DNA of 33,019 nt from Sphingomonas sp. A2-49 (GCF_025548555.1 NZ_JAJLPA010000031.1:1-33019); one strand, 5' to 3'; positions 15,128 through 22,988 are shown, counted from the first letter of the stretch. Numbers and translations are program-made. The notes: a model not told the origin generated them from the sequence alone.

Positions 15128-16129
15128 TCAGGCGGTGGCGAACTTCATCAGCTTGATCGCCTCGCTGTCCGCGACGCAGCCGCCGATCCGCTTGGTCGCG
15201 TAGAAGCCGACGAACGGCTTGTTGCTGTACGGATCGCGCAGGATCGCCGTCTCCGCCCGCTCTGCGATCAGATAGCCGGCGCGGAAATTGCCGAACGCGA
15301 TCGCCGACGCATTGGCGCCGATGTCGGGCATGTCCTCGGCCTCGACGACCGGATAGCCGAGCAGGCTCGCCGGCTGCCCGCCCGCGAGGCTGGGTTGCCA
15401 AAGCGGCATGCCGTCGGCGCTCTTGAACTTGCGGATGCGCGCCAGCGTGCTGGCGTTCATCACGAAGCTCGCCCCCTGACGATAGGGCGCGCGCAGGCTC
15501 TGCACCAGGTCGACCAGCCGTTCGTCGGGTGCCGTGCCGAAATCGCTCGCCGCGCCGCTCGGCAGATATTGCAGCGTGCCCAGCGGCCGGGAGCCGTCCT
15601 TGGCGGTCGAGATCGGTTGCGCCAGGAAGCCCCGCGGCCGGTTGACCCCGTTGCCGTTGACGAACGCCGCCCCTTCGGCCTTGGCGAATTCAATCGCGAT
15701 CTCGGCCGCAAGCCACGCCTCGACGTCGAACGCCGCATCGTCCAGCATCGCCTGGCTCGCCGACGGGTTGGCGTACAATTCGCCCATCGGCGGCACCAGT
15801 TCGGAAAACACCGGGCTCGCCGTCTCCGGTCGCGGCCCCGTCTCGGTCGCCCATCCCGACGGCGTGCCGCCGGTGGTGATGAGCTTGCGATAGCCCGCCG
15901 ATCCCACCGTCACGACGTTGGCGATCGCCCGGATCGGCGACACGCTCTTCAACACCCGGGCGATCTCGGCATCGATCTCGCGCGGCACCGCGAAGCCGCC
16001 GGCATCGCCCGTCACCCCCGTGAACGCCTTCATCTCCAGCGTCGTCCCCTGCCGGACGAATCCGGCGAAGCCGCCGTCCGTCCGTTCCACGCGCGCGCCA
16101 TCCAGCGCCGGCCTGTCGACCACGTCCAT
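15128..16129 (-). CDS. HK97-type major capsid protein (GTA gp5-like)
   Basis: A 333-aa HK97-fold capsid protein: GGFAVPREIDAEIARVLKSV, SPIRAIANVVTVGSAGYRKL, GWATETGPRPETASPVFSEL, then NGNGVNRPRGFL, FVMNASTLARIRKF and the C-terminal FYATKRIGGCVADSEAIKLMKF. Known GTA capsids are about 390-400 aa with about 100 N-terminal residues of cleaved scaffold (delta domain); here only about 34 residues precede LEMKAFTGVTGDAGGF, so the scaffold is missing or reduced. The ATG at 16129 has AGGAG 8 nt upstream and only 35 bp of untranslated DNA lies before it, so no longer start is plausible. Confidence 0.95.
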   Translation of the reverse strand: MDVVDRPALDGARVERTDGGFAGFVRQGTTLEMKAFTGVTGDAGGFAVPREIDAEIARVLKSVSPIRAIANVVTVGSAGYRKLITTGGTPSGWATETGPRPETASPVFSELVPPMGELYANPSASQAMLDDAAFDVEAWLAAEIAIEFAKAEGAAFVNGNGVNRPRGFLAQPISTAKDGSRPLGTLQYLPSGAASDFGTAPDERLVDLVQSLRAPYRQGASFVMNASTLARIRKFKSADGMPLWQPSLAGGQPASLLGYPVVEAEDMPDIGANASAIAFGNFRAGYLIAERAETAILRDPYSNKPFVGFYATKRIGGCVADSEAIKLMKFATA

Positions 16130-16164
16130 ACCCGTTCTCCTCGTTGAAAATCCGTCGGCCGGCG

Positions 16165-16536
16165 TCAGCCGAGCCGGTCGATCCGCGCCAGCGGCTGCAT
16201 CGGCACCGCCACCAGGCTGACCTCGGCGAGCGCCACGCGCAGCAGCTCGCGCCGGCCGCCCTGCCGCACCGACACCGGGCGATAACCGACCGACAGCCCG
16301 GTGAGGCTGCGCCCGCGCACCAGCGCGGCGATCGCGCAATCCTCCACCACGCCCTCGACGCGCAGTCCGCGCGCATCCTCGCGCAGCACGTCGATGCGAC
16401 CGACCGGGGCGCCGCGATGCTGCCACAGCAGCGGTACGCAATCCGCCCCCGCGAAGGCGCCCGCCCGCATCACGTCGCCCGCCCGGTCGGCCCGGTCGAA
16501 CAGCGCGGCATAGCCGCCAAAGCTCACCGCAACCAT
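16165..16536 (-). CDS. HK97-family prohead protease (GTA gp4-like)
   Basis: A 123-aa serine protease that trims capsid precursors during assembly. Seen: FGGYAALFDRADRAGDVMRAGAF (residues 6-28, split here as FGGYAALFDRAD and RAGDVMRAGAF), the catalytic H40 in LLWQHRGAPVGRI, S82 in LTGLSVGY, and E105 in LAEVSLVAVP. All three family positions are present, although the protein is shorter than RcGTA gp4. The ATG at 16536 lies inside the end of the DUF6127 gene (13-bp overlap); an upstream extension would only read through that gene in another frame. Confidence 0.92.
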   Translation of the reverse strand: MVAVSFGGYAALFDRADRAGDVMRAGAFAGADCVPLLWQHRGAPVGRIDVLREDARGLRVEGVVEDCAIAALVRGRSLTGLSVGYRPVSVRQGGRRELLRVALAEVSLVAVPMQPLARIDRLG

Positions 16537-16829
16537 TCGCCGAACCCCAGCCTGATCGCGAGTCCGGTCAGCAGCAGCGCGCCCGCCAGCCGCACGCACC
16601 ATCCTGCCACGGCCTTCCACGCCGACCTCTTGGCATCGCGCCACGCGTCCAGCAGTGCGCGCAGCTCGGCGAGGTCGGCGTGCGCCTGCGCGTCCGCCAG
16701 TCCCAGCCGGGTCAGCGCCCGCGTCGCCGACAATTCGCCCGCCTCTTCCGCCACCGCGCGCATCGTCGCCAGGTCGGCGCCCTCGCGCGCCGCCTGCGCC
16801 ATCAGTTGCGCCAGCACCTCGCCGCTCAT
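16524..16829 (-). CDS. DUF6127-like small membrane protein in the GTA cluster
   Basis: A 101-aa protein: helical N-terminus (VLAQLMAQAAREGADLATM), conserved ELSATRALTRLGLADAQA, WRDAKRSAWKA, and one predicted transmembrane helix near the C-terminus (VRLAGALLLTGLAIRLGF). I recognise this as the DUF6127 type found between portal and protease in sphingomonad GTA-like clusters. The ATG overlaps the portal stop as ATGA. Function unknown; the membrane helix suggests a role at the inner membrane during assembly or release, which is inference. Confidence 0.82.
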   Translation of the reverse strand: MSGEVLAQLMAQAAREGADLATMRAVAEEAGELSATRALTRLGLADAQAHADLAELRALLDAWRDAKRSAWKAVAGWCVRLAGALLLTGLAIRLGFGEWLR

Positions 16830-17929
16830 GGCTCCACCCCCAGCATCCGCCGCTTTTCCTCGACCGACAGGAAGTCGGCCGCCCCCACGTTCGCCCACAG
16901 CCGCTCGCGATCCTCGCTCAGCGACGGCACGCGGTCGAGGTCGACGCCCAGCGCCGCCGCCTCGAACCAGCCGCGCAATCCCTGCGCCAGCGCATCAAGG
17001 ATCACCGTCGCCAGCGGCAGTACGGTCAATCGCCACAACGCCCGGTTCGCCTCGCGATAATTGGCGTAGGTGGCGTCGCCCGGCAGCCCCAGCAGCATCG
17101 GCGGCACCCCGAACGCCAGCGCGATCTCGCGCGCCGCGGCGGATTTCAGCCCGACGAAATCCATGTCGGCGGGGGACAGCGACAGCGCCTGCCACTTGAG
17201 GCCCCCTTCCAGCAGCATCGGCCGCCCGGCATTCCCCGCCCCTGCGAACCCCGCCTCCATCTCCGCCTTCAGCCGGTCGAACTGCTCGGCGGACAGCGCG
17301 GCGCCATCGCCGGGGTCGTAGACCAGCGCCCCCGACGGCCGCGCCGCATTGTCGAGCAGCGCCTTGTTCCACCGCCCGGCGGCGTTGTGGACCGCCACCG
17401 CGCCCGACGCCGCCCCCAGGCAACCCATGCCATAATGGTCGTCGATCGGGTTGAAGGTGCGGATGTGCACCACGTCGGGCTGCGGTCCTTCGGCGTCGAG
17501 CCGCGCCCGCCGCTCGCCGACCGCATAGCGATAGGCGGTCGGCCACCCCGCCGCGTCCACCTCGACGCTCACCCGCTCGGGTCGCAGCGCGTACAATGCA
17601 CCCGCCCCGCCCTCCCCGTCGCGCAGGATCTGGACATAGGCGTTGCCGTGCAGCAGCAACTGCGCCGCCACCGTCTCCAACAGCGCCTGCCCGCCCGACC
17701 GCGCGGTCACCAGCGCCAGCAGCGCGGGGCTGCTCGCGACCAGCGGTGCCGCCGCGACGCCCTCCGCCACCAGCTTGACCGCGCGCTGCAACACCGCGTT
17801 GCCCGCAAAGCCGTCGCGCACCTGCGCCTCGTACGACCGCGGCCATTCGCCCAGCGCCGTACCGCTGCCGCCGCGCGACAGCGCCGGCCGCGCGCCTTCG
17901 CGCGCGCCCTTCCACCCGAACAAGCGCAT
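16826..17929 (-). CDS. HK97-type portal protein (GTA gp3-like)
   Basis: A 367-aa portal subunit, the dodecameric DNA gate of the capsid. Seen: NAVLQRAVKLVAEGVA (N-terminal portal helix), HGNAYVQILRD, PDVVHIRTFNPIDDHYGMGC, WNKALLDNAARPSGALVY, and ALAFGVPPMLLGLPGDATYANYREANRAL spread over residues 270-298, the standard HK97-portal core. The ATG at 17929 has AGGAG at good spacing. The 128-bp gap before it carries hairpin repeats. Length is typical of GTA portals. Confidence 0.94.
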   Translation of the reverse strand: MRLFGWKGAREGARPALSRGGSGTALGEWPRSYEAQVRDGFAGNAVLQRAVKLVAEGVAAAPLVASSPALLALVTARSGGQALLETVAAQLLLHGNAYVQILRDGEGGAGALYALRPERVSVEVDAAGWPTAYRYAVGERRARLDAEGPQPDVVHIRTFNPIDDHYGMGCLGAASGAVAVHNAAGRWNKALLDNAARPSGALVYDPGDGAALSAEQFDRLKAEMEAGFAGAGNAGRPMLLEGGLKWQALSLSPADMDFVGLKSAAAREIALAFGVPPMLLGLPGDATYANYREANRALWRLTVLPLATVILDALAQGLRGWFEAAALGVDLDRVPSLSEDRERLWANVGAADFLSVEEKRRMLGVEP

Positions 17930-17944
17930 GATGATCTCCTGCAA

Positions 17945-17994
17945 TCCTTCCCGGCACGGGAAGGGGAACCGCGTCCGACGGACGCGGCGAAGGA
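17945..17994. repeat. REP-like double-hairpin element between terminase and portal
   Basis: Two perfect hairpins are nested in an outer TCCTTC/GAAGGA pair: CCTTCCC/GGGAAGG (946-952 with 958-964, adding 17000) and CCGCGTCC/GGACGCGG (17969-17976 with 17980-17987). A third small hairpin GGCCG/CGGCC follows at 17997-18009. The shape matches the short interspersed 'CCTCCCCGG..' elements I recall as common in sphingomonad intergenic DNA. It may act as a transcript processing or stabilising site between genes. Confidence 0.6.
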
Positions 17995-18057
17995 CCGGCC
18001 GCTGCGGCCGTCCGTGCGAACATGGGGCACCGCGCGTCGCACGGCACGATCGATCGG

Positions 18058-19386
18058 CTAGAGCGTCCGGACCCCGGCCCGCGCGCGCCGCCCGAGCATC
18101 AGCTCGGTCAGCGCCCAGACCAATGCGTCGGCGCGATCCGGCGAGCGGCCCGGCCCCTGATAGCCGCCCCCGGCGACCAGCCCGCACATCTCGTCCTCCA
18201 GCGCAGGAAACCGCCCGCAATGGCGGACGCGGCCGCGGTGATACAGGGTGGCCACCGGCTCGGCGCGCGCCACCTTGCCGCGGCTCGCCCGCACCAGCGT
18301 CAGCGGCAGCGTCACGTCGGCCGCCAGCAGCACCGACCGCACCATCGCACCGCCCTGGTTCGCCTCGGCGATCACCCGGTCGGCGCGATGCCGCGCCGCA
18401 CAGCCGGCAACCGCCCGCGCCCATGCCTCGGGCGATGCCGCCGCCACGCTCGCATCGTCCAGCACATAGGCCACGCCGTCGCCGTCCAGCCCGACCGCGA
18501 CGATCCCGCAGGCATCGCCGCCGCCACCATCCTCGATCGATCCGGCCGGCGGATCGACCCCCACCACGACGCGAACCAGCGCCTCCGGCACGTCGCTCCG
18601 CAGCCGGTCGAGCGCCGCCCGCGACCACAGCGCCCCGGCCAGGTCGTCGATCATCTCGCCGTCCAGTTCCTGCCGTCCCAGCGCCGTGCCGCCGTAACTC
18701 TCCTCGACCTGCTCGACGAAGGCGGCGGGCAGGAACGGATTGTCCCGCGTCCGGCCGCGCGTCTCGACCAGTCCCCGCATGCGCAGCACGCGTTACATCA
18801 AATTCGTCGGCCGCGGCGTCGTCGTCACCAGCACGCGCGGGTGCGCGCCGCGTCGCATGCCCATCATCAGATTGTCCCAGGCCGCGTCGCCGCGCCGCCA
18901 TTTGGCCAGTTCGTCGCACCACGCCGCACTGTGCTCGGGCCCGCGCAACTGATCGGGCACGTCGGCGGAAAAGACGCGGGTCAGCGCACCGTTGGGCCAG
19001 CGGACCTCACCCCGACTGACGGTATACCGCGGCGTCCGGCCGGTCTTGGCCACCGCACGCAGCCCGCTCGGTCCGTCGATCATCACCCGGCGCACGTCGG
19101 CGGCGGTCGCACCGACCAGCGCGATCTGCGCGCCGGCGTCGGCCGCGGCGATCGCCGTCACCCATTCGGCGCCGGCGCGCGTCTTGCCGAAACCGCGGCC
19201 CGCGCGGATCAGCCAGACCCGCCAATCCCCGCCCGCGGGCGCCTCCTGCCCGGGCCGTGCCCACCCGCGCTCCCACCGCTCCGCCAGCTCCCGCCGCATC
19301 GCCGGCGTCAACGCGGCCACCAGTCTGCCGCGCTCGGCATCCGGCAGCGCCGCCAGCGCGGCGATCGTATCGATCCGCTCCGTCAT
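18058..19386 (-). pseudogene. Large terminase (GTA gp2-like) interrupted by an in-frame TAA
   Basis: Same-frame reading from ATG 19386 to TAG 18058 gives 442 codons, the normal size of a GTA large terminase, the motor that packages DNA. The N-terminal ATPase part has Walker A at residues 61-69 (RAGRGFGKT) with TRAGAEW after it, an acidic ATPase segment AAWCDELAKW, and the coupling motif VLVTTTPRP. A TAA at 18795-18793 (codon 198) follows TNLM directly. Reading resumes in the same frame with GLVETRGRTRDNPFLPAAFV, typical terminase sequence, then the nuclease core VVVGVDPPAGS, and no further damage. A GTG two codons after the stop or an ATG at 18780 could restart the nuclease half. The ATG overlaps the small terminase stop (ATGA). 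Nonsense mutation, split gene or sequencing error are all possible. Confidence 0.85.
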
Positions 19387-19919
19387 GCCCCCACCACCTC
19401 GATCGGCACCGCCGCCGCCCGCTTGCCGGCGGCAAACGCGGCGAGCTTGCCGAGGATCACCCGGTCGGTGTCATCCCGGCTGGCGGCATCGGGCCCGGAC
19501 GTCTTCGCGCGACCGCGATCCGCACGGCCGGCCCGGTCGAGCGCCAGCAGCTTGATCGCACGATCCCAGTCGGCCGACCCGAGCGACGGCGTGCCGTCCG
19601 GCCCCCGTTGCGCCTCGCCACCCGCGAGCAGGTACCCGACCAGCCGCGTCTCGAGCAGGCGATAGCCCGCACGGGTCGCCTCCTCCCATTGCCGCGCGAA
19701 GGCGGCGTCGGTCCGCAGCGGATGGCGCACCTGCGCCACCGTCAGCCCGATCGCCGCGGCCGATGCCGCCACGTCGCCGCTCGCCGCAAGCCGCCCGAAG
19801 AAGATATCCCGCATCGTCACCGTCCATCGCGGGCGGCGCGTCGTCGGGCGAACCGATCCGGCCACCCGACGGTCATCCCGTCGAACGCCGCCATCCCCCC
19901 GCTTGCCGTCATCGTGCAT
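19383..19919 (-). CDS. Small terminase-like first gene of the GTA cluster (gp1-like)
   Basis: A 178-aa protein at the position of gp1. The first 35 residues are basic and disordered; a helix-turn-helix-like part follows (ASGDVAASAAAIGLTVAQVR), then WEEATRAGYRLLETRLVGYLL, a pattern shared by sphingomonad GTA gp1-like proteins. The small subunit recognises DNA and stimulates the large terminase. GAGGGGGCGG lies before the ATG at 19919; an internal ATG at 19814 lacks a clear ribosome binding site. It is the first gene after the promoter at 19961-20003 and overlaps the large terminase start. Confidence 0.78.
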   Translation of the reverse strand: MHDDGKRGDGGVRRDDRRVAGSVRPTTRRPRWTVTMRDIFFGRLAASGDVAASAAAIGLTVAQVRHPLRTDAAFARQWEEATRAGYRLLETRLVGYLLAGGEAQRGPDGTPSLGSADWDRAIKLLALDRAGRADRGRAKTSGPDAASRDDTDRVILGKLAAFAAGKRAAAVPIEVVGA

Positions 19920-19960
19920 CGCCGCCCCCTCGTCCCCGCCCGCAATTCTTCAGCGTTCCC

Positions 19961-20003
19961 GTTATGTACCGAGTAAGTGTGACGATGTCAAGGGTTTTGT
20001 ACC
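19961..20003 (-). promoter_or_regulatory. Probable promoter of the GTA cluster with 10-bp direct repeat
   Basis: On the minus strand a perfect TTGACA (19991-19986) is followed after 17 bp by TACATA (19968-19963), a weak -10. Two near-identical 10-mers flank it in the same orientation: GGTACAAAAC (20003-19994), just upstream of the -35, and GGTACATAAC (19970-19961), covering the -10; they match at 9 of 10 positions and are 33 bp apart. The stretch is much more AT-rich than its surroundings. This is likely the start of the 13-kb transcript and a binding site for a regulator. Confidence 0.62.
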
Positions 20004-20117
20004 TATCTGGTTACTTTGTGTGCGTGTCCGCCGCCACGGTGGTCGCGATGCCGTGCCGTGCCGTTGCCCAGGCGTGACATCGGCTTGATCTCACCGGGTT
20101 TTGGTCGATACCATTCG

Positions 20118-20852
20118 ATGGTTATCCGGTTCGGACGGGCCACGAGACATATGCATCCTGCGGCGGGACCGATCGCCCACGGCCTGATCGGACACGATCT
20201 CCGGATCGTCGACCTCGACGACGCCTATCTGGCGCTGCTCGGCGTCGCGCGCGTCGCGGCGACCGGCCGGTCCGCGTTGGCCTTCCTGCATCCCGACGAC
20301 CGTATCGCCGGCGAGACGCTGCTGCGACGCATCCTTCACGACCGGCGCACGCTATCCTTGACGCAGCGTCATCTGCGCGCCGACGGCCAGGCGATCTGGG
20401 TCGACGTGCATGTGTCGCGCATCGGCGGGGACGCGGGGCAACTCGTCGTCAGCTGCCGCCCGCTGCCGGGGGCCGGGGCGACGCCGTCCGCCGTCGAGGG
20501 ACATTGGCAGATGGCGCGACTGCTCCTGCACGCGCTGGCCGACGGCAAACGCGCCTTCGGCGATTCGCTGATCGGCAATCCGGCGACCGAGATCCTGCTG
20601 CTCGCCTATGTTGCTGAGGCGGAGGCGCGTGCCATCGCGGCGCGGGAGCTGGCGGACCGGATCGCCGTATCATGGCCGCTTACCCGCCGGTGGCTGGAGG
20701 CGCTGGTCGCGTCGGGCTTCGTAGAAGCGGAAATGCCTGGCGCGATCCGGCCCGAAACCCCCGTGCGGCTCAGCCCGCGCGCGCTGGCGATGATCGAGGC
20801 GATCTTCGCCGCGCTGGTGGCGGTGGCGCAGGGGCCGTCCATCCCCGCCTGA
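20118..20852 (+). CDS. PAS-domain protein with winged-helix C-terminus
   Basis: A 244-aa putative sensory regulator. Residues about 20-108 form a PAS fold (GLIGHDLRIVDLDDAYLALLG, FLHPDDRIAGETLL, RHLRADGQAIWVDVHVSRIG). The C-terminal part (about 130-235) is helical and resembles a MarR-like winged helix (LLLAYVAEAEARAIAARELA, SWPLTRRWLEALVASGFVEA, RLSPRALAMIEAIF). It carries no kinase or GGDEF domain. The start is uncertain: ATG 20118 or ATG 20151, neither with a strong ribosome binding site. It is transcribed divergently from the GTA-like cluster with about 200 bp between, so it is a candidate local regulator, by position only. Confidence 0.75.
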   Translation: MVIRFGRATRHMHPAAGPIAHGLIGHDLRIVDLDDAYLALLGVARVAATGRSALAFLHPDDRIAGETLLRRILHDRRTLSLTQRHLRADGQAIWVDVHVSRIGGDAGQLVVSCRPLPGAGATPSAVEGHWQMARLLLHALADGKRAFGDSLIGNPATEILLLAYVAEAEARAIAARELADRIAVSWPLTRRWLEALVASGFVEAEMPGAIRPETPVRLSPRALAMIEAIFAALVAVAQGPSIPA

Positions 20853-20868
20853 TACCCCGGGCATCAGG

Positions 20869-21150
20869 CTATCGCCGCGGGCTCCGCCCGAAATCGCTGC
20901 GCAGCGCCAGTCTCAGCCGGTCCCGCCAGCCGGGCCGCGGCAACGGCTTCGGCGCGGGCAGCAGCGGCTGGAACTCATGCGGTTCGAACGGCACCCGCGC
21001 CAGTTCGAGCATCAGTCCGGTCACGTCGCTGCTCAGGGTGGCATGGTTGTCCGCGTCGAAGGTCGTCCGCAACGCGCGGCCAAGGGGGTAGAGCGCGGCA
21101 CCCTGCCGGATCTTCAGCTCTTCCTCGTCCTCACCGGATTCGCCCGCCAT
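20869..21150 (-). CDS. Small hypothetical protein, 93 aa
   Basis: Not recognised. The protein has an acidic start (MAGESGEDEEELKIRQGAAL), a middle segment YPLGRALRTTFDADNHATLS with LMLELARVPFE, and a Pro/Arg-rich tail. The ATG at 21150 follows GAGGGG. Composition and the gene-like third-position GC support real coding. It lies convergent with the PAS gene (16-bp gap) and upstream genes on the same strand follow at 21211 and 21513. It is probably a soluble cytoplasmic protein. Confidence 0.65.
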   Translation of the reverse strand: MAGESGEDEEELKIRQGAALYPLGRALRTTFDADNHATLSSDVTGLMLELARVPFEPHEFQPLLPAPKPLPRPGWRDRLRLALRSDFGRSPRR

Positions 21151-21210
21151 ATGACCCCTCGACCCTGTGCAACGAACGGCGCCGCGCAAGGGTCCGGCAA
21201 CATCCGTGCG

Positions 21211-21411
21211 TCAGGCGCCGGGCGGATCGCCCCCGCCCGCGTCGTCCCCGCCGTCGCCCTCGGTCGGCGCGGGTTCGTCACCGCCGTAACACCGATCCAG
21301 ATAGTGGTTGGCGATGATGTAATGCGCCCGCACCGCCAGTGGATGCGTCGCGCGCTGCGCCAGCTCCAGCTCCGTCTCTGCACGCCCGTAGAAATACTCG
21401 TCGTCACGCAT
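21211..21411 (-). CDS. Small conserved hypothetical protein, 66 aa
   Basis: Not assigned. The N-terminal two thirds read as one amphipathic helical unit (MRDDEYFYGRAETELELAQR, ATHPLAVRAHYIIANHYLDR), typical of a small conserved family seen in sphingomonads; the tail is acidic and Gly-rich. The long open frame around it reads on upstream, but the recognisable part starts at the ATG at 21411. The ribosome binding site is weak. It lies in a same-strand run with the 93-aa gene and the DapF-like gene. Confidence 0.65.
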   Translation of the reverse strand: MRDDEYFYGRAETELELAQRATHPLAVRAHYIIANHYLDRCYGGDEPAPTEGDGGDDAGGGDPPGA

Positions 21412-21512
21412 GTCTGTCTGTCTGCATTGCCGCAAGGACACGGCCTGCCCGCCCCGCCTTGCCATTTCGTTGAAGATGCCCGGATAACGCCCGGATGCGG
21501 CGATTTGAGCCG

Positions 21513-22490
21513 TCAGCGCCCCGCCGCATCGGCAAGCCGTGCCCAGGCCGCGATCTCGGCATCGGCATGCGCAGCGACCGTCAGGCCGCCGGCATTCCCC
21601 GTGGCCGGATCGACCTCGACCGATCCCCACCATTCCCAGGTCGCATTGCCCGACAGGCTGACCATCGCGTCCCGCGCGACGGTCGCGCGCACCAGGCCGC
21701 CGCGGTTGAGGACGGTGATCGCCGCATCGTACGCCAGCCGCCCGGTCAGGCACGCGGCGAAGGCCGACGCCGCCATCGCGCTCCCGCAACTGTCGGTCAG
21801 TCCGACGCCGCGTTCGAACGTCCGCACGAACAGCGCCTGGCCCGGCGCCGATCCATCGTCGCGGCCGCGCAGCTCGACGAACGACACGTTGGCGCGATTG
21901 GGCAGCCAGTCCGGCGCCGCCTCGCACCGCTCGCCGACCGCGACCAGTTCCGCCTCGTCGATCGCGTCGACGAACGCGACCAGATGCGGGTTGGGCATCG
22001 CCACCGCGGTGAACGACCGCGCGCTCCCCAGCGGCGGCACCGCGGCCTCGACGATCCGCTCCACGCCGGCGTGGAGCGGCCAGGCGGCGACGTCGAGCGC
22101 CGCCGGTCCCGCCGTCTCGCGCACCGTGTAGACGCCCGCCGCGATGTCGGCATCGCGGACCACGTCGGCGCTCGAGGTCTTGAGCCGCACCCGCGCCGCA
22201 TCGATGCCCAGCGCCTCGAACCCCATCCGCGCCACGCAGCGCAATCCGTTGAGACAGGTTTCCGCCTCGCTGCCGTCTGCGTTGAACATGCGCATCGCGA
22301 ACGCGGCGTCGCCCGTGCCCTCCGCGAGCAACAGCAGCCCGTCGCCGCCGACGGGGCCGCGCCGGTCGGCCAGCGCCCGCGCCACCCCGGCCCAGTCTTC
22401 GTCCGGAAGGTCGATCCGGCGTGCGTCGATCAGCGGAAAATCATTGCCCGAACCATGGCATTTCACGAAGTCGAACCGCACGTCACCCAT
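21513..22490 (-). CDS. Divergent diaminopimelate epimerase homologue
   Basis: A 325-aa member of the DapF fold (two-cysteine PLP-independent epimerases). The N-terminus FVKCHGSGNDFPLIDAR and GGDGLLLL fit DapF. Both catalytic cysteine positions are filled, C79 in NADGSEAETCLNGLRC and C235 in FERGVGLTDSCGSAMAAS, but canonical DapF has MCGNG and ACGSGA, so the loops that hold the substrate backbone differ (G to L, G to A). It is about 50 residues longer than usual DapF. It may be a diaminopimelate epimerase with drift, or a paralogue acting on another substrate. No lysine-pathway gene is adjacent; DUF6456 lies 66 bp upstream on the same strand. Confidence 0.8.
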   Translation of the reverse strand: MGDVRFDFVKCHGSGNDFPLIDARRIDLPDEDWAGVARALADRRGPVGGDGLLLLAEGTGDAAFAMRMFNADGSEAETCLNGLRCVARMGFEALGIDAARVRLKTSSADVVRDADIAAGVYTVRETAGPAALDVAAWPLHAGVERIVEAAVPPLGSARSFTAVAMPNPHLVAFVDAIDEAELVAVGERCEAAPDWLPNRANVSFVELRGRDDGSAPGQALFVRTFERGVGLTDSCGSAMAASAFAACLTGRLAYDAAITVLNRGGLVRATVARDAMVSLSGNATWEWWGSVEVDPATGNAGGLTVAAHADAEIAAWARLADAAGR

Positions 22491-22556
22491 CCCGTCAGCG
22501 ACCCGATGGGCCGGTTATGTTCTCTTGTGCCGCCGCCGTTACACCCGCCGCGGCGC

Positions 22557-22988
22557 TCACGGCAATCGATAATGATCGGCGAGCCGGTCGAGCGCCAGCG
22601 TCAGCACCAGCCGCCCGCCGCGCGCCGGCCAGCCGAGCGCCTTCTCCGCCGCGGGCAGCCCCTCGCCCGCGCAGATCACCCGCCACGCGATGTCGCGCAG
22701 CCCCCGCCCGACGTCCGCCATCGCGGCATCGAATCGCCGCTTCGCCGCGATCTGCGCCGCCATCGGGTCGAGGCCGCCGCCGCTCCCGCCATCGACCCGC
22801 GCCGCCCAGCGCATCGTTACCCGCGGGCCCAGCGCCGCCGTCTCGTAATCGCCGCGCAACCGCTCGCCGGCCTCGAACTGCCGCGCATCGACGAGCCCGC
22901 GCGCCCTCAGCCAGGACAGCGGCGATTCGCCGACGTTCACCGTCACGTTTCGCCCCGCCCCCACCGTCCGCTCGACCAACTTGCGCAT
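22557..22988 (-). CDS. DUF6456 protein
   Basis: A 143-aa DUF6456 protein: ESPLSWLRARGLVDARQFEA, GERLRGDYETAALGPRVTMRW, and the C-terminal GWPARGGRLVLTLALDRLAD HY are characteristic of this alphaproteobacterial family. Some longer family members carry an N-terminal helix-turn-helix; this one starts directly at the DUF6456 region. GGGAGGGGA lies before the ATG at 22988. It is divergent from the XRE-type regulator (90 bp apart), and both may share a control region. The much longer open frame covering it from 25136 runs antisense to the ABC-F gene and is not real. Confidence 0.83.
   Translation of the reverse strand: MRKLVERTVGAGRNVTVNVGESPLSWLRARGLVDARQFEAGERLRGDYETAALGPRVTMRWAARVDGGSGGGLDPMAAQIAAKRRFDAAMADVGRGLRDIAWRVICAGEGLPAAEKALGWPARGGRLVLTLALDRLADHYRLP

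Noticed and set aside
18780..18800. Frameshift as the cause of the broken large terminase
   Set aside because: Both halves are in the same reading frame with one stop codon between; no base gain or loss is needed.
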